Source: Odobenus rosmarus divergens (taxonomy: Eukaryota > Chordata > Mammalia > Carnivora > Odobenidae). Taken from it: 64,000 bases of DNA. The stretch is taken from the NCBI RefSeq assembly GCF_000321225.1, contig NW_004450584.1, positions 168,550 through 232,549 of the forward strand, in the 5' to 3' direction. Below the pieces are notes generated by a model, which did no database searches, was not told where the DNA came from, and saw only the letters and a list, made by a program, of their open reading frames with translations. Positions 43,601-56,260 of this stretch are shown here, piece after piece (position 1 is the stretch's first letter; the number at the start of each line of letters is the position of its first letter). Made by a program: the position numbers and the translations under genes.

Positions 43601-45200
43601 GCTGAAGATCAGGGAGCTGGAAAGAACACCACCCCACCCCCATGCTTCTGGGGTCTCGGGAAACAGACTCCCGAGCCCCCACTGCCCCTCTATGTGAGCC
43701 TCCCAGGATCCCTGGAGGTCTGGTGGTCCCTGCCATCTGGACCCAGGATGCCCCACCAGGCCAGCCTTCCCTCCAAGGTCCTGCTCCCCTCGTCTCTGCA
43801 TTCCAAGAGAGAGGCCAAGACTCTCACCAAGACCGCGGTGGGGGGAGGAAGGGCCACCACCAAACACATGCCGAGATGCACATCCTCAGGGAGCTCTTCA
43901 CTCTCTCCCCGGCACCACAGGGGGCTGCCCAGCTCACTCTCCCCTCCCCATCACCTGCGCAGGAGAGGCAGGGGCACGGGGAGCCCAGAGGGGCCTGGCA
44001 GGTGAGGAGACTGTGCCCACCAGCTCCATTCTGCATAGAGCCTGCCCTGGCTGGGTTTCTAACCCCTTTGTGTGCACAGAGCCAGCAGCCTCTGGGAGCT
44101 CCCCATAAAGGCTCTAATCCCCTGGCCCCATAGCTGGGGAGGTGAGGGCGGGAGCCTGCTGCCTCAGCTTGGGCCCCCACCCCACTCACACAGCCCAGGT
44201 CCCCGGTAATGCGATAATTGGGTGGGATTTTCGCTGAGAGAGAGGGTAAGTGCAGAGGAGGGTGAGCCAGCTCCCCTCCCGCCCACCCCACTTCATTCCA
44301 GAATCTTCCCTCCTTCCCGCTGCAGGTGGGGGGCTTGCAGTGACTGGGGGAGGGGGGCGGGTAGAGGGTCCGGGCATGCATAGACTTAACTGGATCCCAA
44401 AGGCGGTGTGGAGGAAAGTTTCCTTGAAAGAGAAGGGCTCTCGTTCCCTATCCGGGAAGAGACTCCTGACGGGTCACCCAGGTGACCCTCCCCTGAGGCT
44501 AGCCTACTTCGCAGATGGGGAAACCATGGTGGGTGGGGGCAGCATGCCTCTGGTTCTCAGCACCAAACCTGGAGGCTCGCATAGCCACCCCTGCCCAGAG
44601 AAGGGGCCACATGCCTACCCCACGACCTCTCCATGGGGCCCCCACACTGCAGACCAGGTAGCGAGGCACGGCCTGAGGGCACTCGTGGGGGGAGCAGGTG
44701 GTCCACAAGAAAAGACACATCATGGAAGAGCCCGGAGTTGGGATTTCTAGCTGCAGTTCTGCTCCCCTCAACTCCAAAGCAGTGACAGGAATTCCTGCTG
44801 TGTTTACCACACAGCAGATTGAGACTGACTGGTCTCCCACCCGGCAGGGAGAGAAGCCCCTCTCCCCTGTTATCATGTGCCCAGAGGAAGCTGCGGAGAG
44901 TTCAGGATTTGGTCTTCCCTTCCCCAGTAAAACTCCCCTGGTGTCCCTCTCGCCTACCCCAGAAGGTGCAAGCGGGGCTTCGAGGTGGACCAGAGGGTGG
45001 GTACTGGCTAGTTGCTCCTTGAGACGTTGGATAATTCACCTTCCTTCTCTGGTCTGCCCTTCTGCCATCAACTAAATCATAAGGCTTACCTAAATTGTTA
45101 GAAACCCCTTCTGGCTGAAGAGACTAGCAGCGCTGGGCAGACCCCGAGGGTGGAGGTCCCAGAGGGAGGAATGCTGGGCTGCACTGCCTTGGTTGGGAAG
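40665..45200. other. Intergenic sequence upstream of WNT3A, no gene recognised
   Basis: Mostly unique sequence, becoming GC-rich toward the WNT3A promoter. It contains the first copy (44755-44788) of a 34-bp repeat. No exon-like structure was recognised. Confidence 0.5.
44755..44788 (+). repeat. 34-bp exact direct repeat, copy 1
   Basis: Starts agttctgctcccctcaactc and ends cagtgacag. It is identical, base for base, to 47407-47440, 2,652 bases downstream on the other side of the N run. Flanking bases differ at both ends. Confidence 0.9.
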
Positions 45201-45826
45201 CGCCAGGGACTGGGCGTCCTCTTTCCTGGTGGGGTGTGGGGGAGAACGCGGAGGCGTCCACACCTGCGCTCCCGACCGCCCGTGTCCCAATCCTGACCCT
45301 CTGCTGAGGGGCCGCAGCCTGGCCGCCCACCCAGCCACGGTTCCCACGGCAGGCCGCCTTCACCACCGCCGCGGTCCGCAGAGGAGCCGAGCGGGCAGCT
45401 CCGTTCCCAGAGAACCAGCGAGGAGCGGCTCGAGGTGCTGGCCTCGGACGAACGGACGCCCCTGGCAAGGAGATGGAAGAAAGGGAGAGCAGCCCCGCCA
45501 CCTTGAGAGCAAGAGACGGAGCGCACGACAGAGCCGCCGCAGGAGCGAGAGCCGGGCATTGCGTCCCATGGCGAGCGCAGGGCGCGCGGGGCTCCACACC
45601 ACCGCGCCGCCCAGGAGTTCCGAGCAGGCGCGGCCCCGGAACTCGGAGGGGGCGCCTGAGGACCACGCTGTCCCGAGCCCCAGCCTGCCGCCCGACCAGC
45701 GGCCCACCTGGCCCAGCGCGGCTCTTGGAGCTGGCGCATCCCCGCGCACCCCGCAGCCACGGGAGGGGCCGGCCGCCGCCGCCCCAGCTCCAGGGCCCCG
45801 CCCGCCCCCTGCCCGCCCCCTGCCCG

Positions 45827-46781
45827 NNNNNNNNNNNNNNNNNNNNNNNNNNNNNNNNNNNNNNNNNNNNNNNNNNNNNNNNNNNNNNNNNNNNNNNNNN
45901 NNNNNNNNNNNNNNNNNNNNNNNNNNNNNNNNNNNNNNNNNNNNNNNNNNNNNNNNNNNNNNNNNNNNNNNNNNNNNNNNNNNNNNNNNNNNNNNNNNNN
46001 NNNNNNNNNNNNNNNNNNNNNNNNNNNNNNNNNNNNNNNNNNNNNNNNNNNNNNNNNNNNNNNNNNNNNNNNNNNNNNNNNNNNNNNNNNNNNNNNNNNN
46101 NNNNNNNNNNNNNNNNNNNNNNNNNNNNNNNNNNNNNNNNNNNNNNNNNNNNNNNNNNNNNNNNNNNNNNNNNNNNNNNNNNNNNNNNNNNNNNNNNNNN
46201 NNNNNNNNNNNNNNNNNNNNNNNNNNNNNNNNNNNNNNNNNNNNNNNNNNNNNNNNNNNNNNNNNNNNNNNNNNNNNNNNNNNNNNNNNNNNNNNNNNNN
46301 NNNNNNNNNNNNNNNNNNNNNNNNNNNNNNNNNNNNNNNNNNNNNNNNNNNNNNNNNNNNNNNNNNNNNNNNNNNNNNNNNNNNNNNNNNNNNNNNNNNN
46401 NNNNNNNNNNNNNNNNNNNNNNNNNNNNNNNNNNNNNNNNNNNNNNNNNNNNNNNNNNNNNNNNNNNNNNNNNNNNNNNNNNNNNNNNNNNNNNNNNNNN
46501 NNNNNNNNNNNNNNNNNNNNNNNNNNNNNNNNNNNNNNNNNNNNNNNNNNNNNNNNNNNNNNNNNNNNNNNNNNNNNNNNNNNNNNNNNNNNNNNNNNNN
46601 NNNNNNNNNNNNNNNNNNNNNNNNNNNNNNNNNNNNNNNNNNNNNNNNNNNNNNNNNNNNNNNNNNNNNNNNNNNNNNNNNNNNNNNNNNNNNNNNNNNN
46701 NNNNNNNNNNNNNNNNNNNNNNNNNNNNNNNNNNNNNNNNNNNNNNNNNNNNNNNNNNNNNNNNNNNNNNNNNNNNNNNNN
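45827..46781. other. Assembly gap, 955 N; probable site of WNT3A promoter and exon 1
   Basis: The sequence is unresolved. Flanks are CpG- and GC-rich, as at a hard-to-sequence CpG-island promoter. The gap lies about 14 kb upstream of WNT3A exon 2, close to the known size of mammalian WNT3A intron 1. The short first coding exon (signal peptide ending in Trp-Trp) was not found elsewhere in the window. Confidence 0.6.
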
Positions 46782-47289
46782 TTGTGTGTAGGGGGGAGTC
46801 CGAGGGCCCTCTCCGTCAGCCCCGGTCTGGAGCAGGAGGGAAAGGGGGCTGCCGTGGGAGAGCGAGAAGGCAGCCAGTTTGAAGGCTCTTGAATGAGGCC
46901 CCACGTTTGAGAAGGCTGGGGGTTGCATCCTCCACCCAGAGGAGGAGCATTTCAGTGAGAACCTCAGAAATCTGACGATGGGAATGCAGATAAACCAAAG
47001 GAAGGGTCCCGAGGGTCCACCGCACATATATCGGAGCCTGGGGGGGAGGGGGGGAGTCAGGGTTACCCTCCCTCTGGGTATCTAATTTGGCAGAGCCCCC
47101 ACCCGCGAAGGTCACCCCAGCTCGGGGGCGGGGGAAGGGGAGGAGGTGGTGTGCGGGATTGCGCTCTGAGAAGCCCAAGATCTGACCAACATAGTTGGGG
47201 GGATGCGGCCAGAAGACCCGGAGTTGGAGAGAAGGCGCCCCACACACATGCTTGTGGCGGCGCGCACACACACACGCACGCACACACAG

Positions 47290-47406
47290 GAACCTTCTCC
47301 GACGGCTTGCCTGGAATTATAATAATTACGCCGAGGGGAAGGGGGGGAGCCGAGCGAGCCGAAGTACATCTAATCCGATAATAATTTTTCTCTTCGAGAT
47401 GGTTCA
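47290..47406. promoter_or_regulatory. Candidate conserved element 5' in WNT3A intron 1
   Basis: AT-rich homeodomain-like motifs (GAATTATAATAATTACG, CTAATCC, GATAATAATT) are set in CpG-bearing, non-repeat sequence directly before the second copy of the 34-bp repeat. Confidence 0.35.
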
Positions 47407-47440
47407 AGTTCTGCTCCCCTCAACTCCAAAGCAGTGACAG
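47407..47440 (+). repeat. 34-bp exact direct repeat, copy 2
   Basis: Identical to 44755-44788. It abuts a candidate conserved element on its left and GC-rich DNA on its right. Confidence 0.9.
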
Positions 47441-48345
47441 AGGGGAGGCCCCGGCCGGTTCAGGGACCTGGGAGATGTGGCTGGGCCGCAATTCGGGGAC
47501 CCGGGCAGCCCCCACCGGCGCGCGCCGCACCTGCAGCGCCCTGTCGCCTTGGAGCGTGGGCTGGGGCCGCAGCGCCTGCGGCCGCGGGGACACTGACGCC
47601 CACCCCGCCGACCGCGGGGAGCGGGGGGGGGGCACGTCCGAGAGAGCCCCGCGGCCCGCGGCTCTCGCGCAGGCTTCTAATTAGAACCCGCCGCCGCCGC
47701 GTTCCTGGGCGCAGGAGGAAGCGCCCTTCGCCCCCGCGCTACTCCCGAAAGGAAGGGCCCTGCCACCAGCCTCCCGGCTGCCCCACACCTTGGGATCTCT
47801 GTCCTGTTGGCCCTGAGGCTCCCTGGCCTTGACCTACCCCCCCCCACAGACACACACAGGTATGCCCCCCCCTTTGCACCTGGGCCACATGTGTTGCGTC
47901 TGAATGGACCCGCACATGCTCCAATGCAACCCTGCACTTTCCAGGTCCGTGGGGAGGAGCCCTACCGCTCGGCAATCCAGCCAAGAAGAGTCTAGAGCAG
48001 CCCTTTGGCCGCAGAGAGAGGGGGTACCATGGAACCCCCACTCCGTGATTCTGTTTCCCGAGGAGAAGTGCCTCCGGCAGACACAACCTCAGGGCTCTCT
48101 GGGGACGGCTGGTGTGCCCGCAGACCAGCTGGACAGGGAAGGGAGCCAGGTGCCCACAGGCAGAGCAGAGAGGAGGGCTCACAGAGAAAGACTCCGGGCT
48201 TCATAGCAGGGGAAAGCCTTTCCGTGTTCACGCCCTACCTGGCGGAGCCTCCCGGGCGGCCCCTCCTTTCCCTGCCCTCCCTGCCCCCAGTGGGGCTGAG
48301 GGACCCTCTCTTTATAACTTCTCCCCTTCACGCCCAGCCTCCCTA

Positions 48346-48422
48346 ATTGGTCGTTCTGTTTCATCCTCCCTCCCCCAGATGAAGCTGCTGCCCCCCCTCT
48401 CCCCACACCGTGCATATAAAAG
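48346..48422 (+). promoter_or_regulatory. Possible alternative promoter in WNT3A intron 1
   Basis: An inverted CCAAT box (ATTGG, 48346-48350) lies 65 bases before a strong TATA box (TATAAAAG, 48415-48422) on the plus strand, in the right order and spacing. No downstream exon could be assigned. Confidence 0.3.
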
Positions 48423-50089
48423 TGAAAGTAAGGAGGCTTTCTCACCTGTGGGAAGACGGGAAAGCGAGGAAACAGCCCAAATCGGCAGTAATCAGGCTTT
48501 TGAAGTTGGTGTGGCTCCCGGTGGGAGGGGGGAGGGAGAGCAGAGCAGGCAGCGGCGGGAATTCCAAGGGCCACCCGCTCCCCTGTGCCTGTGGGAACGT
48601 CCCTCACCCGGGGCGCCAGGGCAGGTCCCAGCCGAGCCGCAGAGAGACACACACGGTCCCAAGACCCACGTGTTGAGAGTGCGCCTTGGGGGCCCCTCGT
48701 GTGGTGGCAGGTCCCTCCCCTGTCCCCTGGGGAGGCAAGGACTCTCAGGGAGCTCCAGCAATGCAGGAGGGCCCCTGTGAACACAGGATGGCAGCCGGGT
48801 CAGGAAGACACAGGGAACACTGGGACCAGAACCCAGGAGGCTCCGGCGCTCCCTGGCGCGCTCTGGGCCCCCTCCTCCTGTGTCTGAGGCTGGGCTGAGG
48901 GCATCTTGTAACCCCGTAGGCCTCGCCTGGGCCCTGCAGGCCAGCCTGGGTGCTGTCCTGCCCCCTCCAGGAGGAGGCCAGGCCCCTTGCCCCCCCCCCA
49001 GGCAGCTCTGCCCCATTCCCAGCTGTTCCTGCCCATTCTGGGCAGCCTGCCCACAGCCATCCGCCCCACACCCTCACTGCCCTGGAGTTACAGCCCCAGT
49101 GGCCGGCAGCTGCCTGGCCCTTCAGCAGTGGCCGCCGGACCCGGGCTCCCCAGCACAGAGGCTGTGCCCTGGTGCAGACGGTACCTGGGCTGGCCCAGGA
49201 CATACCCCTGCGAGGCCACCCCTGGGTCTGGTGCACAGCCTGGAACCTGCTCCCAGTGTAGTGCTCCCTGGTTCTGGCCCTCCCCAGCCACCGCCCCACA
49301 CACATCCTCGCTGCCGGGGGACTCCCAGCTAAGAGCCCCTAAGCCCTGCTTGCCTCCAGGAAGGCCAGGTCAGCCACAAGTGCCCCCCCCTTCCAGAGCC
49401 TCCTCTCTGCATGGCCCTCCCCCGGCTGCCCCTCCGGCGCCCACATGGGTCCCCCCACGTGTCCACTGCTTGTGGGGTGCAGGTGCACCTCGAGTTCAGA
49501 GGGGGTGGCTAGCCAGGAGCATTCTGGGGAGGGGGTGCCCTTGTGGGGTGAGGAGGAGGGGAGAGCTGCTGGGGTTATGTATCACATGACTCTGACCTGA
49601 GGGCTGAGCTTCTCAGAGAGTGGGGCTCACGCACAAGACTTCCCTCCTGAGTTGCCCTGCCCCTGGTGAGTCTGCACCCCTGCGCCTCTCCCCAGGGTGG
49701 CCCTGCCCCTCACTGCTCCAATCTCCCTGCTCCCTCTGCCTGTCTGTGTCTGTGTCTGTCTGTCTCTCCGTTTCTCTGTCTCTCTGCCAGAGGCTGGTGA
49801 GGACAGTCGCTAGGCCATAGGATCGGAGGAATCCAGACCGCAGGTGGACCCCTCTGGTGTCGCAGGACCTCAGGGTGCTGGAAGCAGGGTCCCCCCCCCA
49901 ACAGAGCCACCAGTGACCACCCTGGTGTCAAGGACATGGTCAGAGACCTGTTGTATAGAACCACCAGGCAGGCAGCCTTCCTCTCCGTCCCTCCAGAGCA
50001 CAACGCACCTGCCTCCCCCCACCTCCGGTCCCCCTGCCTGGCTGCCCACACACTCAAGACTGTCTCTCCCAGGCCCCAGGTGTCCCTGC

Positions 50090-50250
50090 ATCTCACTGGG
50101 CTCGCTCTTCTATAAGATGATTTTCTGCGGCATTTGCATAAACCTGCTAGAATGCTTTGTGGCGGAGGACCAGCCGGGGAGCACAATTAGGGAGGAAATG
50201 GTCTCCATCAGGGAAGAGCTGTAAAGCCACACTTCCTGCAGTGGGTCCTC
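50090..50250. promoter_or_regulatory. Candidate enhancer with POU octamer in WNT3A intron 1
   Basis: Non-repeat sequence with an exact octamer ATTTGCAT near 50133-50140, plus ACAATTAG and CTATAAGATGAT motifs. Confidence 0.25.
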
Positions 50251-53200
50251 ATGCAGATCTCCAGCTGCAGGGCGGGAGGGGCCCTGTCCCCCAGGGGCTC
50301 TGCCATCGTCCCAGCATGGGAAAGTAGGGCCTGGAAACCCCACTGGCAATGACAGTACCCATCACACTGGAAGTGGCCCCCAGGCCACAGCCGTCCTGGC
50401 ACGGTTGTCCACGAAGAAACAGGAAAGAAGCTGAAGACAAGGGTCGCTTGGGGTTGACATGGTCTCATGTACTTTTTTCATGCAGCATCTTTATGTACTT
50501 CGTAATAAGGAATTGGAAATGTAAAAAACCCCCAAGCCCAAGTTGTTAGGTCCGGAAGCACCTTCACGTCGGCTGGCAAGCCTGAGCGGGGGCTCCTCCC
50601 CGTGGACCACCGTCCCTCCACGCGCGGCCACCCAGCACTGGCCACATGGAGACTTCGCATCTGCCCCTTCTAAGCCTGGTTGAAGGATCGAGAAGCCTCA
50701 GGAAGTGGATGTGGGCTCTGGGTCGGATTCCTGAGGATGACAGTCATGCCCGTACAGTGCTGAGAGATGTTGAGCTGCCCGTCATGGGGGGCAGGAGAAG
50801 AGGCCCAAGAAGGCACAGCCTGCAGAGGCCCCGGCGCCCTGACCGCGCCTTTGCAGAGCTAGCTGTGTCCCCAGCTGTGAAATCCCACGAGGGGTCTGTC
50901 CTTCCCCTTCTCCACCCTTCAGCCCTGCAGCTTCTCAGCGAGACCCTGTGGACCCAGGGAATGAATGATGGAGCCTCTCCTGTGAAACACAGAAAGCTAC
51001 TGGGTGGGCTGTGCCAGGGACAGGAGGACACAGCTGAGCGTTCCCGCACCCCCTGGCTGAGTTCCCAGCTCTGGGGCCGGGTCCCCATGACACACTGGGC
51101 AGTGCTGCCTCAGTCTCCCTCCCGGCTTCCCCAGGTGACACCCGGGAGGTGCCTCGCGCTTTGGTGCTTCCACATTCCTTCCCCGAGAAACGTGCCGCTG
51201 CCGCCCAGGGAAGCGGGCAAATGCATGGCCGCGGGCACAGGAGCCTCTGCCCGCCTGCCAGGACTTGCTCAAAGTATGTGTCAGTAATCCCGGCTCAGCT
51301 GGCGGGGCCGCGGGGGTGCTGGGGGGCTGCAGGCAGGGAGGGGTGGCCCAGCATGACCAGGGTCTTGCAGCTCCCCGCCGACGTGCCCTCCCAGGGCCCA
51401 GAGAGCACCAGCTCCGTGAGGGATCTTCTGGGCAAAAGGGGCAGGAGCATGGAGGCACCGGGCCCCCCCGGACCCCACCCCTCGGAGGGTGGAGAGAGAA
51501 ACAGCCCCCGGGGGACCCAAGCAGGTCAGCACCCTTGGAGCCCTCGGCCCTGTGGGGCTCCACACGGCCAGCTCTGTCCAGAGAGGACAGAGCCCGCCCA
51601 CCCTCCTGGGCAGCCCTGAACCCACAGGGCCACCGACCAGCCCCACACTCAGGGCTCTGGTCTGGGGACGGGAACCCCATGTCTCCGTGAGACCTCACAC
51701 ATTGTCCCCAAAGGGACCAGCCTGGGGCCCTTGTCTGCAGAGACCCCCAGGGTGAGTGTGGGCCCCGACCTCCCTGCTGCCCCGGGGCCTGCGTGGAGTT
51801 CGGTGCCCTCGAAGGACAAGATGGGGGGAGCAGCACCTCGCGGCCTAGGAGTAAAAGGCCACGCAAGAAGAGGTGGCAAGCTTCCGTGGGGCCTAGAGAA
51901 GGCGGCTAGCGGGGCCGGGGGCACAGAGCCTTTCCTGGAGAAGTGGCCCAGCCGACACCAAGGTGCAGACGGACTGCCATGCCACGGCCCAGCTCCCCTC
52001 AGGGAGAGCCTCGGGTAGAATGTGGCCCACCACCTCCCTGGAGAGCGGGGGAGACTGAGGCCAGGAGGGGAAGTGAGTGACCCACGAGCTGGGGCCCACG
52101 TCCTGCCCCCTGCCCAGGACCAGCTGAGGCCCTGCCCACAGCGCTCCTCTGTCCTTGAGAACCGCCTGAAGCCACCACTGGCCCCAGGACACTCATGGCC
52201 ACAGGCGAGGGCACAGCGGTGACCACAGCCCACGGGTGCCCCATGCCTGCTGCGATGTGCTGCCCAAGGAAACCGAACAGGTTCAAAGACACCCAAGAGC
52301 TGGCTGCCCTGCTGAGACCTGGGGGGCCAGTGCATAGGTGTCTCCTCCATCTGGGGCTCTGTGCCCAGAGGGGCTGGGAGGGGCCACCCCAGCCCCTGGC
52401 CCTGGCTGCTGCGCAGTCACGGCAGAACCCCGGCAGGTGACGGCCACCAGCCCAGGCTGGGTCCTGGGCGCCTCCTTCCCCTGCGTGTTCCAGCCAGCAC
52501 CTCTGCTCCACCCTGAGCAAGACGGCCTGGCAAGGCGCCCGGCCTTCCGACGCGCTGCCCTCCGCGGGAGGGAGAAAACCATTAGCGCTGGCGGGCGGTG
52601 GGTGTGGCTCACATGGCCCCAGCCACAGGCTGGGACTGCAGTCGAGGGGCCACTGTCCAGACTGCACGCGTGTGTGCTCCGGGTGGAAGGTGACACCCCC
52701 TTCCCAGGAAACAGTAGCGTTCACCGGCACCTGGAAGCCACACCGAGCCCACCGTCTTCCCAGGGCTCACATCACCCACACATTTCCCGGGGTGATAGCA
52801 GTGCCGTGCAGAGGTGTCAGGTCCTGCTTGCGCTTCGCCTCTCCACTGCACGTGGTCCGCATGTCGGGGACCTCCTCCCAGGCCCCAGGGGAGACCGCTG
52901 ACACCGACTCTCAGTCGTCGGCCCCTCTGCTGTGTGGACGGCCCTGCAGAAGGTCTCTCGGGGCTGCATTCCGGGGCTCAGGGTCAGAGGGGGAAGGGGT
53001 GTCATGTCTGGGGGGTGGGTGCCTTCAGTGTGGGACGCTCTGGTTTTGAGGGGCCTTTGGGTATCGGGCGAGACGTCCAGCCGGGCAGCCGGGTGTTGGC
53101 GGCCGGTGCGGGTGTGGGTGCCTTCTGGGACGGCACCCTGCTCTGCAGGGAAGTGCAGTGAATTCCTCACGGGCTGAATCACAGCACCAGGTGCATGGTG

Positions 53201-54489
53201 AAGGAAGTGGGTGCAGCAAGGGTGGGGCAGCCCCTGCCCCCCCAGACCCGCAGGACCACCGCTCAGGGGACTACCACACCCCCCCGCCTGCTGCCCATGA
53301 GAAGGGTCGGGACCTCACCATGACCTAGACAGAGGGACAATGGGCTACAAGCCCCAGTCGCACGTCACCTGGACACCACCACCCCTCGAGGGAGCGGCCC
53401 TAAGTTAGGCGCCTCCCTTCCCTGTCTGGAACCATTTGCACACCTGCAAACCCTGTGAGGCTGAGGGGGCAATTGGGGGATTAACCCAAAGCTCAGTGTG
53501 GGCTCCTGAGGGTTTGTGAGGCCTGGTCCATGCTGTGAACTGTCCAGTGGCCCCCCTCACAGTACGGGGCAGAAAACCCCGGTTCGCCTCCGCGGGGCCT
53601 GGGAGCGGGCAGCATCACCCTTCCAGCCACCTCCTCAGAGACACCTGGGGTGTGAGCGGGCGAAACCAGGGCACAAAGTGTTCTATCGCAGCCGGGCGGG
53701 GGCAGGCGCAGGCCGTCACTCACGCTGACCCTCAATGACCAGTCAGCAGTGGACATGGGGCTACACGGGGCCCAGGAGGCTCGTGGTGCTCAGGGTCGTT
53801 AGCACTGGCCACGTGAGTTTTGTTTATAGATAGGACACATATCGGACTTGTCACAGTCTGGTGTTCGTTCCCCCAGACTGTGTATGGAGCCCTGACCCCC
53901 ACAGTGACAGTGTTAGGAGGGGGGCCCCCACAATGGGAGTGGTGTCCCATCAGAAGAACAGGAGACCAGGGGTGACACCGATACGTGAGGATCTCGAGGA
54001 GGCACTGTCTGCAAACCAGGAAGACTCCCCACTGGACCCCAAATCTGCCGGCACCTCGATCCTGGACGTCCAACATCCAGATTAGGAGAACTAAATGCCG
54101 CCCAGCCTGTGGCGTTTGCTGAGGCGGCCCACGCTTCTGAGACATCTGTCCCTAAGTGCTATTTGGTCTGCAGGGTATGCGGTACATCCTAAGGGCGGCA
54201 GAGTATACAGAGAAGGGGGCCCTTGGGAGGCCGTCCTGCCACGTGAACACATGGACATGGGCCAAGATTCCTGGTCCAGGAGGTCCCGGGGCACCATCCA
54301 CAAGGTCGTGTGGGTCAGAGGGAGTCAGGTAGCGGGCCATCTGAGCCCGCGGCCACACAGGTGACCCGACGGGGCAGGTGGGGCAGCTGGGAGGCTGGTA
54401 GTGGCTAATGGTAGGCAGAGGCAGGAGGGATGCCAGGAGCCGAGATGGGAGAAGTAGCCAGCCTGCACAAGGGATAGGCAGCAGACAGG

Positions 54490-54760
54490 GGAGGGGTGGT
54501 ACGGGGGCAGGGGACGGTCGGTAGGGGGACAGAGGAGGGGCTGCACGGGGGCAGGGGAGGGGTGGTACAGGGGAAGGGCGGTAAGAGGGGGCAGGGGAAG
54601 GGTGGCACGGCAGGGGACAGGGGAGGAGTGATACGGGAGTGGTACGGGGGCAGGGGAGGGGCGGCACGTGGGAGCAGGGGAGGGGTGGTATGGGGGAGGG
54701 GTGGTACGGGGGCAGGGGAGGGGAGGCACGGGGGGGTGCAGGGGAGGGGCGGCACGGGCC
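54490..54760 (+). repeat. G-rich minisatellite in WNT3A intron 1
   Basis: Irregular units of about 22 bases around 'gggggcaggggaggggtggt' ending in ac, in at least ten diverged copies. The runs of three or more G make it quadruplex-prone. Confidence 0.85.
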
Positions 54761-56134
54761 GCAGGAGGAGCTCGGGAGTCAAGCACAAAGGCCAAGGCGG
54801 CGGGCGACGGGGGCGCCGTGTTCACCTCTGGAGCTGCACAGCGGGGTGGGTCCCGGGTCTAAGCCGCTCACAGGGCGCGTAGCAGACGGGACGCGGGTCT
54901 CCGCTGCGCACCCAGGGGCCACACTGCAGGGCTTCCAGCGGCTCAAGCTCACACCCGCAGGCTCACGCTCTGCAGGTGGCACGTCTGGCTGACTCATCTG
55001 GGGTCCCCACTCGGGTCTCCAAGTGCCAGCCAGCCTGGGGAAGAGCGTGCTCCCGGCCTCGCCCGCTGTCACCCTTGGCTGCTTGCACTGGGGGGCCTTG
55101 TGGCTGCGCGCTCCGGGGCGCGCTCTCTGGTCCGGGGACGCGGCCTCCCCGTCACAGGGCCGGCGGCCGCTCTGGATGCCCCGGGTCTCTGACTTCTGCT
55201 CCCAGCAGAGGCTGTGCTTGGAGAGCGCACGGGGGGCTAGGGAGACCCTGATTCACGTCTGCCACACCGCGAGCAAGCGTGGCCTGTCATCCTGTGCCGG
55301 CGGCCGGGTGGGGCCTCCCGGGGCCAGTCGGAGTCTGGGCCTGGCGGGGCTGCCTGCTTCCCGGGGTTCAGAGCCCTGGGTCCCCTCTGGGAAGCTCCCG
55401 AGCAGCCTCGGCGCTCCAGGGGTGGGGTGCGCGCGCAGGACCGGGAGATGCTATCGTTGTTTGCCGGGGCGGAGGGACCGAGGGTGGGCGGCAGCAGAGA
55501 GCGCAGAACGGCCCTGTCAGGAGTCAGCGGGGACACTGATCAGCCACAGCGTGGCCTCCCGCGTTCGCGGGACCCCGTGTCAGCCCTGTGACTTTCTTCC
55601 CTGCTTGGTTGGGGAGGGCTTGTCCCTGGTCCCACCTGCACCCACCCCATCACGCTCACATCTTGGGGTGGAGAGACCACCCTGGTGCCTTGCTGTAGGC
55701 CATAGGCCGTCTCTCCGCGGATGTCCTTTGTTCCCGGATAAGACTCGGGGGCCCAGCAAGCGCTCAGTGCTGTTGCATGTTACAGGCTCGGGCTAGGAGA
55801 ACTTGGGGAGACATAACGCACAGGAACAATGGCGCCCCTCTCCTACTCGGTGCCTCCAGTCCCTGGCAAGACCCCTGGACAGGCCAGTGCATCACCATTC
55901 CCCAGAGGTGGCCACAGGCCCCTTGCAGCCCCTTCTCTTCTGCTTGGAGCCTCTCCCCACCCTCCTGTCCTGCCCCTGGCCTCATCCTGAGCGCCCCCAC
56001 TTCCTCCCAGAAGGGTGTGAGAGGAGGGAGTTACAGATTGTGGTTTTCCCAGCGCTGATGGATCGGGGTATCTACCTTCTCTTTAGGAATTTGGATCCTG
56101 GGTGTGTGGGGGCATAGTGCACGTCCAGTTTGGG

Positions 56135-56260
56135 TTTTTTCCCCCGCTTTATTGAGATATACCTGACACGTATCATGGCGAGAGGTTAAGGTGTACATGG
56201 TGATGATTTGATATGTGTATATATTATCAAATGATCACCACGATAAGCGTAGGGAGCAGC
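56135..56260 (-). mobile_element. Old LINE-1 3' fragment (antisense)
   Basis: 'gctttattgagatatacctg' followed by 'taaggtgtacatggtgatga' is the familiar reversed L1M 3' sequence. Confidence 0.6.

Larger units (their letters stand above)
45250..47720. promoter_or_regulatory. CpG-rich block, presumed WNT3A promoter island
   Basis: Dense CpG and high GC occur on both sides of the gap, for example 45540-45826 and 47450-47720. Assigned to WNT3A by position and orientation only. Confidence 0.55.

Noticed and set aside
45193..47027. Open frames of 469-555 codons spanning the N run
   Set aside because: Most of each frame is unresolved N. They are artefacts of the gap.
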